Positions 32,547 to 38,317 of a stretch of DNA of 38,317 nucleotides are shown in pieces. The notes beneath the pieces were generated by a model that was not told the DNA's origin, did no database searches, and saw nothing but the letters and a program-made list of their open reading frames with translations. Source of the DNA: an uncultured Bacteroidales bacterium (lineage in GTDB: Bacteria > Bacteroidota > Bacteroidia > Bacteroidales > UBA932); the NCBI GenBank assembly GCA_944322575.1, contig CALUPK010000020.1, forward strand, positions 1 through 38,317. The letters run 5' to 3'. Positions within the stretch are counted from its first letter, which is position 1, and each line of letters starts with the position of its first letter. Both the position numbers and the translations under genes were made by a program.

Positions 32547-34256
32547 TTAGAAACTGCTCTTGAGTCCGGTAGCGCGGTTGAATACCGGCAGCTCCGGTGT
32601 AGAGTCCTTGTCCTTGATATAGTAGCCGTTGCGCTCGAACTGCACGGCGATGCCCGAAGCGTCCTCTAAAAGGCCGGGTTCGGCGAGAGCGTCCACCTCC
32701 TTCAGAGAGTCGGGGTTCAGATATGCCTTGTAGTCCTTGCCCTCGGGGATGCCGCTCATGTCGGCCTCGGTGAAGAGCCGGTCGTAAAGTCTCAGGCGGA
32801 CCTTCTCGCACTGAGTGGCGTTGACCCAGTGAATCGTGCCCTTGACGGAACGCCAGATGCCGCTGCCGGGTTTGGTAGTCGGATCGTAGGTGCAGCGGAT
32901 CTCTGTGATGTTGCCATCGGCGTCCTTTACCACCTCCTCGCACTTGACGATGTAGGAGTATTTCAGGCGCACTTCTCCGCCCGGACGCAGACGGAAGAAC
33001 TTCTTGGGAGGCTCCTCCATGAAGTCGGCCCGCTCGATGTAGAGCTCGCGGCCGAAGAGGATGGTCCTCTGTCCAGCCTCGGGGTCCTCGGGATTCTTAG
33101 GTGCGGTGCAGTATTCGGTGCGGCCGGTCTCGACCTCGGTGGCCGCGCTGCATTCACCGTCGTTCCAGTTGGTGATAACTAACTTGACGGGGTCTGTGAC
33201 CACCATGTAGCGGTTGGAGCGTTTGTTCAGGTCCTCGCGCAGGCACCACTCCAAGAGCGAAAGGTCGATGAGGTTGTCCCTCTTGGCCACTCCCACCTTC
33301 TCGGCGAAGTTACGGATGCTCTCAGGCGTGTAGCCCCTGCGGCGGATACCGCAGATGGTCGGCATGCGGGGGTCATCCCAGCCGCTGACAAAGCCGTTGC
33401 GCACCAGTTCCAGGAGCTTGCGCTTGCTCATGACAGTGTAGGTGAGGTTCAGACGGGCAAACTCGTACTGATGCGAGGGGAAGATGCCTAACTGCTCGAT
33501 GAACCAGTCGTAGAGCGGACGGTGTACGTCGAACTCTAAGGTGCATATCGAGTGGGTGATGTGCTCTATCGAGTCGCACTGGCCGTGGGCGTAGTCGTAC
33601 ATCGGGTAGATGCACCATTTGTCCCCTGTGCGGTGGTGCGAGGCGTGGATGATGCGGTACATCAGGGGGTCGCGGAACATCATGTTCGGGTGGGCCATGT
33701 CGATCTTGGCCCTGAGCACCTTGCTGCCGTCGGGGAACTCCCCGTTCTTCATCCGCTCGAACAGATCTAAGTTCTCCTCCACGCTGCGGTTCCTCCAGGG
33801 GCTGTCCACACCTGGCTGCTGGACGGTGCCTCTGTTCTGGCGTATCTCCTCCTGAGTCTGGTCGTCCACGTATGCTAAGCCCTTCTTGATGAGCACCACC
33901 GCCCAGTCATAGAGCTGCTGGAAATAGTCGGAGGCATAGTACTCCCCCGCCCAGTTGAAGCCCAGCCACCTGATGTCCTCCTTGATGGAGTCCACGTACT
34001 CGGTGTCCTCCTTCACGGGGTTGGTGTCGTCGAAGCGGAGATTGGTCCTGCCGCCATACTTCTGGGCCAGGCCGAAATTGAGGCAGATGCTCTTGGCATG
34101 GCCGATATGCAGATAACCGTTCGGCTCCGGCGGGAAACGGGTCATTACCGACTCCACCCTGCCGCTCGTCAGGTCATTCTCAATAATCTCTTCGAGGAAA
34201 TTTTTCTGCACGGTCTCTTCCGCCGCGCTCTGCTGCTGTCTGTTTACGTCTTCCAT
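32547..34256 (-). CDS. glnS: Glutaminyl-tRNA synthetase
   Basis: This 569-residue class I synthetase has the GlnRS signature FPPEPNGYLHIGHAKS (41-56), in which HIGH falls at 50-53, and the KMSKS equivalent VMSKRKL. The region FRDPLMYRIIHASHHRTGD and the C-terminal beta-barrels (EVVKDADGNITEIRCTYD) are those of bacterial GlnRS rather than GluRS. The start at 34256 is the first ATG; a longer frame would begin with TTG at 34283 inside the promoter box. A 9-residue acidic lead precedes the family start. It heads the operon that continues through rmuC to the HD-UDG gene. Confidence 0.97.
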   Translation of the reverse strand: MEDVNRQQQSAAEETVQKNFLEEIIENDLTSGRVESVMTRFPPEPNGYLHIGHAKSICLNFGLAQKYGGRTNLRFDDTNPVKEDTEYVDSIKEDIRWLGFNWAGEYYASDYFQQLYDWAVVLIKKGLAYVDDQTQEEIRQNRGTVQQPGVDSPWRNRSVEENLDLFERMKNGEFPDGSKVLRAKIDMAHPNMMFRDPLMYRIIHASHHRTGDKWCIYPMYDYAHGQCDSIEHITHSICTLEFDVHRPLYDWFIEQLGIFPSHQYEFARLNLTYTVMSKRKLLELVRNGFVSGWDDPRMPTICGIRRRGYTPESIRNFAEKVGVAKRDNLIDLSLLEWCLREDLNKRSNRYMVVTDPVKLVITNWNDGECSAATEVETGRTEYCTAPKNPEDPEAGQRTILFGRELYIERADFMEEPPKKFFRLRPGGEVRLKYSYIVKCEEVVKDADGNITEIRCTYDPTTKPGSGIWRSVKGTIHWVNATQCEKVRLRLYDRLFTEADMSGIPEGKDYKAYLNPDSLKEVDALAEPGLLEDASGIAVQFERNGYYIKDKDSTPELPVFNRATGLKSSF

Positions 34257-34280
34257 CGGACTTAAATTTTTACCAAGCGA

Positions 34281-34288
34281 CAAAGATA
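34281..34288 (-). promoter_or_regulatory. Putative -7 box for the glnS operon
   Basis: TATCTTTG on the minus strand matches TAnnTTTG and lies 24 bases before the glnS ATG. It begins right at the end of the terminator T-run of the tricorn gene, so the two signals are packed together. No -33 box is seen; its expected place is inside the terminator stem. Confidence 0.5.
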
Positions 34289-34289
34289 C

Positions 34290-34322
34290 AAAAAGCCCCG
34301 GATATTCGCGACATCCGGGGCT
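34290..34322 (-). terminator. Rho-independent terminator of the tricorn protease gene
   Basis: The arms AGCCCCGGAT (34294-34303) and ATCCGGGGCT (34313-34322) make a 10-base stem with a 9-base loop. Reading on the minus strand, the stem is followed by Ts to 34290. It lies 21 bases beyond the stop codon of the tricorn gene and just ahead of the glnS promoter box. Confidence 0.88.
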
Positions 34323-34343
34323 ATAAATTCTATTGTGGAAAAA

Positions 34344-37300
34344 CTATCTTACGGGGTCAGCGGGCACTCCGGGCAGGGGCTTCCAGTTCTGGAGCTCCTG
34401 GAGGAGAACTTCGACGGCCTTGTTGAGCTGGGCGTCGTTGCCGAGATAGTCCTCGAAGGGATTGAGGTCGCACTCGATGTCGGGATCCACGCCGTGGTTC
34501 TCGATAATCCAGTCACCGTCTGTGGAGTACGAGGTGAAGAACGGGGTGCGGACATCCTGGCCGTCGAGATAGGGTCTCGAGCCGGAGATGCCGACGATAC
34601 CGCCCCAGGTCCTCATACCGATGAGCTTGCCGATGCCGAGCTCACGGAATCCGTAGGGGAAGAGGTCACCGTCCGAAGAGGAATACTTGTCGATCAGGCA
34701 GACCTTCGGGCCGTAGTGGGTGGACTCGGGGATGGTTCCGGGACGCTCACTGCCGTTGCGGGACATGTTCATGCGGTACACCTCTCTCTGCAGGCGCTCG
34801 AGGATCATCGGTGAGACGTTTCCGCCGCCGTTCATACGGTCGTCGATGATCAGGGCCTCCTTATCTAACTGGGAGTAGAACAGACGGGTGAACTCGTCCA
34901 ATCCGGCCACGCTCATGTCGGGGATGTGGATGTAGCCTACACGGCCTCCGGAGAGTTCCTCGACCTTGCGGATGTTGTTCTGTACCCAGTCGTAGTAGGC
35001 CAGCTGGGTCTCGTCGGAGATGGGATCCACGTAGATGGTGCGGGCACCGTTCTCAGATGCAGTGCTGTTGACTAACAGGGCCGTGGTCACGCCCACGCGG
35101 CCTACAAGGGCCTCGTAGATAGTTCCGAGCTCGGATGCGGGGATACCGTTGACGGCGAGGATGTAGTCACCCTCGTGCACGTTCAGGCCTGGCTCTCCTA
35201 AAGGCGAGCGGCGGGCACTGCCCCAGGTCACGCTCTCGAATATCTTGTTGATGCGGAAATATCCGGTCTCATCTTTGGCGATGCGGGCTCCGAGCAGACC
35301 GATGGGCAGCTTCTCTGCGGCAGGGGTCTCGCCGGTGGTCACATAGCAGTGGCCGGTAGCCAGCTCGGATATCATCTCGCCGATCAGATAGGTCAGGTCC
35401 TGACGGTACTGCACGTAGGGCAGCAGGGCGGCATATTTGTCGTGGATGGCGTCCCAGTCGCGGCCGACCATGTTCTGTACGTAGAAATAGTCGCGGTATA
35501 CTCTCCAGGTCTCGTCGTAGATCTGCTTCCACTCCTTGTGGTAGTCCACGGTCAGACGGATATCGCTCATGGGCACAGGTTTGTCGAGCCTGTATCCAGA
35601 GGTTGAGACTACATAATACTTGCCTTTGTCCGAAACAAGAGCACGGCTATGGTCGGGAGTCAGGGCCAGCACTCCGTATTTGGTCACATCTGTGGTCTTG
35701 AGATCGCTCAGTGACAGTTTCTTGATTCCCTCGGACGAGCGGTAATACAAAGCTCCGTCCCATGCTGCCAAAGGACGCGCGTATCCGCCTTCCACAGGCA
35801 GAGCTACCGCCCTTTCTACGATACCGTCGAAGTCCACTTTCACAGGCTCAGCGGCAGGAGCCTCTTTGGCTGCGCCTTTCTTACCCTTTTTGGCGGGAGC
35901 GGGCTGTTCTTCGGCAGCAGGAGCTGCGGGAACATACTCATCTCCTTTTATCACTGTAGGATCAGGAACATCCTTAGTCAGCGGCAGTGCAAAAAGATAG
36001 CTTCCGAGGGAATAGGCGGCATTCCATTCTACCGAGGAATAGATGGCGCGGAGTTCCCTGGCGGATGTATAGAAAAGGTACTTGCCGTCTTCGGAGAACA
36101 GAGGTGAGGAAGAGTTATACCAGGATGAGGTAACGGGAGTGCTCTCACCTGTGGCAAGGTTCATCAGATAGATGACCGATGCTCCGGACTCAGTGCCGGT
36201 ACCGTAAGCGAGCCAGCTGCCGTCATGCGAGAAGGCTATGCCGCGGACCCCGCCCCAGCGGCCCTCAAAGACGGTCTTCACTTCCTTGGTTGCAATATCC
36301 ACGGAAAGAAGCTGCTTCTTTTCTGTGGTAAAATACAGTTTCTTTGAGTCGGGGGCCCAGGTCAGGGACGAGGGATATCCGTTCTCGAAGGATGTCAGGC
36401 AGACCTTGCCACGAGGATCATCATATGGCATAATGTACACCTGATACTCACCGCTTTCATCGGAGAACCATGCAATCCATTTTCCATCGGGAGACCATAC
36501 GGCGTCACGGTCGTGAGCTCCTGGCGTACGGGTGAAATTGTACACTGCACCCTCTGCGGCAGGCACAGAGAATACATCGCCTCTGAAAGTAGTCAGCACA
36601 CGGCTGCCGTCAGGTGAGAGGGAGAAGGATGATCGGCTGCGTGAGCCTTCCCATGTCTTGATCTCATCACGGGCGAGGATACCCTCGTCATTGAGGTATA
36701 TGGTCACCTTTGAGCAGCTGCCGTCCTTTACGGAATACTTGTAGATGTATCCGCCGTTCTCGAACACGATCCAGTCCTGGGAGAAAGAGGGGAACTTGCA
36801 GTCGTACTCTGTGAAGTCGGTAACTTTCTTAGTCTGCTTGGTGGCTGTGTCATAGCAGAAGAGGTTCATGATCTGGTCACGGTCTGACAGGAAATAGATC
36901 TTGTCCCCTATCCACATCGGGAAGATATCCTGAGCATCGTTGTCGGTGATATTCTCGAGTTCTGTGGTGCCCACGGTGTTGATCCAGATGTCATCGGCCT
37001 GACCTCCACGGTAATATTTCCAAGTGCGGAACTCACGGTACATGCGGTTCAGGGCCAGCTTGGAACCGTCGGGTGAATAGGAGCAGAAGCTGCCCTCTGT
37101 AGTGGGAATCTGCACAGGCTCTCCGCCCTCTGCAGGTACTGTAAAGAGCAGTCCGCGGAGAGAAGAAAAAGCATACCAGCGGGTACGGAAGATTATACTC
37201 TTACCGTCAGGTGTCCAGCCCATTACGATGTTGTTGGGACCCACGCGGTCACCGATATCGTCACGGCCTACTGTGGCGGTATAGGTAAGTCTCTTAGGCA

Positions 37301-37592
37301 CACCGCCCTGCGCGGGCATGGTGTAGACTTCTGTATTACCGTCATACTGGGCGGTGAAGGCTATGGTCTTACCGTCCGGTGAAAATCTGGAGAAGATCTC
37401 GTAACCCACATCCGAGGTAAGCCTTACGGCTGTACCGCCGTCTATGGAAACGGTGTAGAGATCACCTGCATAGGTGAACGCTATCTGATCCCCTCCCACG
37501 GACGGGAAGCGGAGCAGACGGGCCTCCTCGGCGTCGGCAAAAGCCAGGACGGGAAAGACGGCCAGCATTGCAGTGATTATAAAACGTCTCAT
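34344..37592 (-). CDS. Tricorn-type S41 peptidase
   Basis: This 1082-residue secreted protease has a signal MRRFIITAMLAVFPVLAFA, and the ATG at 37592 was chosen to place it at the N-terminus. The first two thirds form beta-propeller repeats with many FSPDGK, WTPDGK and WSPDGKWIAW motifs. An Ala/Pro/Lys-rich linker (about 585-620) follows, and then a helical C1 region. Next come a PDZ-like segment (GDYILAVNGIPASEL) and the S41 core with VGYIHIPDMS, DDRMNGGGN and KYSSSDGD. The serines at 971-973 include the probable nucleophile. Archaeal tricorn degrades peptides in the cytosol, whereas the bacterial signal-bearing forms act in the periplasm. The gene has its own strong terminator and follows yicC by 26 bases. 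Confidence 0.93.
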   Translation of the reverse strand: MRRFIITAMLAVFPVLAFADAEEARLLRFPSVGGDQIAFTYAGDLYTVSIDGGTAVRLTSDVGYEIFSRFSPDGKTIAFTAQYDGNTEVYTMPAQGGVPKRLTYTATVGRDDIGDRVGPNNIVMGWTPDGKSIIFRTRWYAFSSLRGLLFTVPAEGGEPVQIPTTEGSFCSYSPDGSKLALNRMYREFRTWKYYRGGQADDIWINTVGTTELENITDNDAQDIFPMWIGDKIYFLSDRDQIMNLFCYDTATKQTKKVTDFTEYDCKFPSFSQDWIVFENGGYIYKYSVKDGSCSKVTIYLNDEGILARDEIKTWEGSRSRSSFSLSPDGSRVLTTFRGDVFSVPAAEGAVYNFTRTPGAHDRDAVWSPDGKWIAWFSDESGEYQVYIMPYDDPRGKVCLTSFENGYPSSLTWAPDSKKLYFTTEKKQLLSVDIATKEVKTVFEGRWGGVRGIAFSHDGSWLAYGTGTESGASVIYLMNLATGESTPVTSSWYNSSSPLFSEDGKYLFYTSARELRAIYSSVEWNAAYSLGSYLFALPLTKDVPDPTVIKGDEYVPAAPAAEEQPAPAKKGKKGAAKEAPAAEPVKVDFDGIVERAVALPVEGGYARPLAAWDGALYYRSSEGIKKLSLSDLKTTDVTKYGVLALTPDHSRALVSDKGKYYVVSTSGYRLDKPVPMSDIRLTVDYHKEWKQIYDETWRVYRDYFYVQNMVGRDWDAIHDKYAALLPYVQYRQDLTYLIGEMISELATGHCYVTTGETPAAEKLPIGLLGARIAKDETGYFRINKIFESVTWGSARRSPLGEPGLNVHEGDYILAVNGIPASELGTIYEALVGRVGVTTALLVNSTASENGARTIYVDPISDETQLAYYDWVQNNIRKVEELSGGRVGYIHIPDMSVAGLDEFTRLFYSQLDKEALIIDDRMNGGGNVSPMILERLQREVYRMNMSRNGSERPGTIPESTHYGPKVCLIDKYSSSDGDLFPYGFRELGIGKLIGMRTWGGIVGISGSRPYLDGQDVRTPFFTSYSTDGDWIIENHGVDPDIECDLNPFEDYLGNDAQLNKAVEVLLQELQNWKPLPGVPADPVR

Positions 37593-37618
37593 AGGATTGA
37601 AATAGTTAGAGTGGTTAG

Positions 37619-38317
37619 TTATAGTATGTTGAGTACTTGCTCTTTGATTTTTTCCAGTTCGTCTTTCATGCGCACAACACATTTCTGCATCCCGGCATGA
37701 TTGGATTTGGAGCCAAGGGTATTGATCTCGCGTCCCATCTCCTGCGCGATGAATCCGAGCTTCTTACCAGGACACTCCTCAGTCTCCATCGTATCACGGA
37801 AGTAACGGCAATGCTGCCTGAGACGGACCTTCTCCTCATTGATATCCAGTTTCTCTAAGTAGAATATCATCTCCTGCTCGAAGCGGTCGTGGTCCGGAAC
37901 CAAGGACAGTTCCTCCATCCTGGAGACTATCCTCTGGCGGACAGCCGGCACCCTCTCAGCCTCGAAGACCTCAGCCTCGGCGAGAATGGCCTCGATATTA
38001 TCCACCTTGGTCAGCAGATCCGCCTTAAGCACCGCCCCCTCGCGGGTCCTGAAAGCGATAAGCGCATCTACGGCTTCGTACAGGGCTCCCGTGATGGCCT
38101 CCACATCCTCTTCTGTCAGCTCATCCTTATCGACCGCCACCACATCGGGAAGGCGGAGCACCGAAGACATGAGGACAGCGGACATGACGTTTCCGTACGG
38201 ATCCAGCAAATTCAGAGAACCGGCTATGTCGGACAGCTGCCGGAAATAGTCCCTGAACAGGTCCGGGTCTATCCTGCGGGCCTCCGAGCCGGAGACGGTC
38301 TCAGATGTCAGGAATAC
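37619..38317 (-). CDS. YicC/YloC family endoribonuclease, N-terminus outside window
   Basis: The minus-strand frame is open to the right edge, and 232 C-terminal residues are visible. The edge translates as part of a YicC N-terminal domain (RIDPDLFRDYFRQLSD and LLDPYGNVMS). The C-terminal DUF1732 domain follows, with FEQEMIFYLEKLDINEEKVRL and RLRQHCRYF. KKLGFIAQEMGREINTLGSKS is the hallmark end of the family. YicC-type proteins are RNases; the E. coli member is linked to small-RNA turnover. A start at the internal TTG (38209) is not needed because the sequence continues upstream in frame. It lies 26 bases before the tricorn gene. Confidence 0.93.
   Translation of the reverse strand, partial: VFLTSETVSGSEARRIDPDLFRDYFRQLSDIAGSLNLLDPYGNVMSAVLMSSVLRLPDVVAVDKDELTEEDVEAITGALYEAVDALIAFRTREGAVLKADLLTKVDNIEAILAEAEVFEAERVPAVRQRIVSRMEELSLVPDHDRFEQEMIFYLEKLDINEEKVRLRQHCRYFRDTMETEECPGKKLGFIAQEMGREINTLGSKSNHAGMQKCVVRMKDELEKIKEQVLNIL

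Noticed and set aside
5516-34256. TTA-before-G bias explained by avoidance of CCWGG (Dcm-like) sites
   Set aside because: CCAGG and CCTGG are common in the same genes, so simple avoidance of that motif does not account for the pattern.
34257-34283. TTG start for glnS
   Set aside because: It overlaps the promoter box; the ATG at 34256 is sufficient and agrees with the family N-terminus.
37593-37682. Thirty-residue upstream extension of the tricorn gene
   Set aside because: It precedes a perfect signal peptide and overlaps the end of yicC, so the ATG at 37592 is the start.
1-38317. CRISPR arrays, tRNA or rRNA genes, transposases, integrases
   Set aside because: None seen by inspection: no regularly spaced long repeats, no cloverleaf-like intergenic sequence, and no DDE or tyrosine recombinase motifs in any credible reading frame.

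Overview
The window looks like a chromosomal segment from a moderately GC-rich member of the Bacteroidales (Bacteroidota). Supporting signs are the FimA/Mfa1-type pilus genes, the DUF3467 gene, the lack of clear Shine-Dalgarno sites, and repeated -7 boxes of the Bacteroidota form TAnnTTTG just upstream of the chosen starts. I cannot fix the genus; an Alistipes/Rikenellaceae-like or related uncultured gut lineage fits. No tRNA, rRNA, CRISPR array or transposase was seen.

Region 1 (1-4935) is visibly more AT-rich and looks like an acquired defence island. It holds the 3' end of an RloA-like ABC ATPase, an RloB TOPRIM-like protein, a convergent PD-(D/E)xK nuclease fused to a DUF2075/Schlafen-3 helicase, and a three-gene operon that I read as a toxin-antitoxin-chaperone (TAC) system: RelE/HigB-like toxin, HTH antitoxin with a C-terminal tail, and SecB-like chaperone. 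The TAC operon has a textbook Bacteroidota promoter that fixes the toxin start. A gene-free stretch of about 450 bp with repeated CAGTCTG/CAGACTG motifs separates the island from an orphan Vsr mismatch endonuclease.

Region 2 (4936-9004) has vsr divergent from an MFS exporter, then a fused Memo-AMMECR1 protein and its radical SAM partner (AmmeMemoRadiSam system). Region 3 (9218-14136) is a type V pilus operon: lipoprotein fimbrillin, FimB/Mfa2-like anchor, and a 993-residue lipoprotein with a fimbrillin-like N-terminus and three Ig-like (Big_2) repeats, probably the tip or accessory adhesin. An M28 metallopeptidase follows with its own promoter and a strong terminator.

Region 4 (15939-22845, minus strand) reads valS, YbgC-type thioesterase, tatA, tatC, an ABC-F ATPase and rlmB in one packed operon. 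A divergent promoter starts the plus-strand operon DUF3467, DUF2520, kdsC, maf (22925-25235). Region 5 (25222-38317, minus strand) contains the partial yicC, a tricorn-type protease, then glnS, rmuC, an LPP20-like lipoprotein, an S9 dipeptidyl peptidase, an outer-membrane barrel and an unusual HD-hydrolase/uracil-DNA-glycosylase fusion, followed by a choloylglycine-hydrolase-family enzyme. Extracytoplasmic peptide breakdown (M28, S9, tricorn, C59) is a theme.

Across the core genes, leucine TTA codons are almost always followed by G. This does not hold in the AT-rich island, which supports its foreign origin. The best candidate for a little-described system is the TAC operon within the island at the left end.
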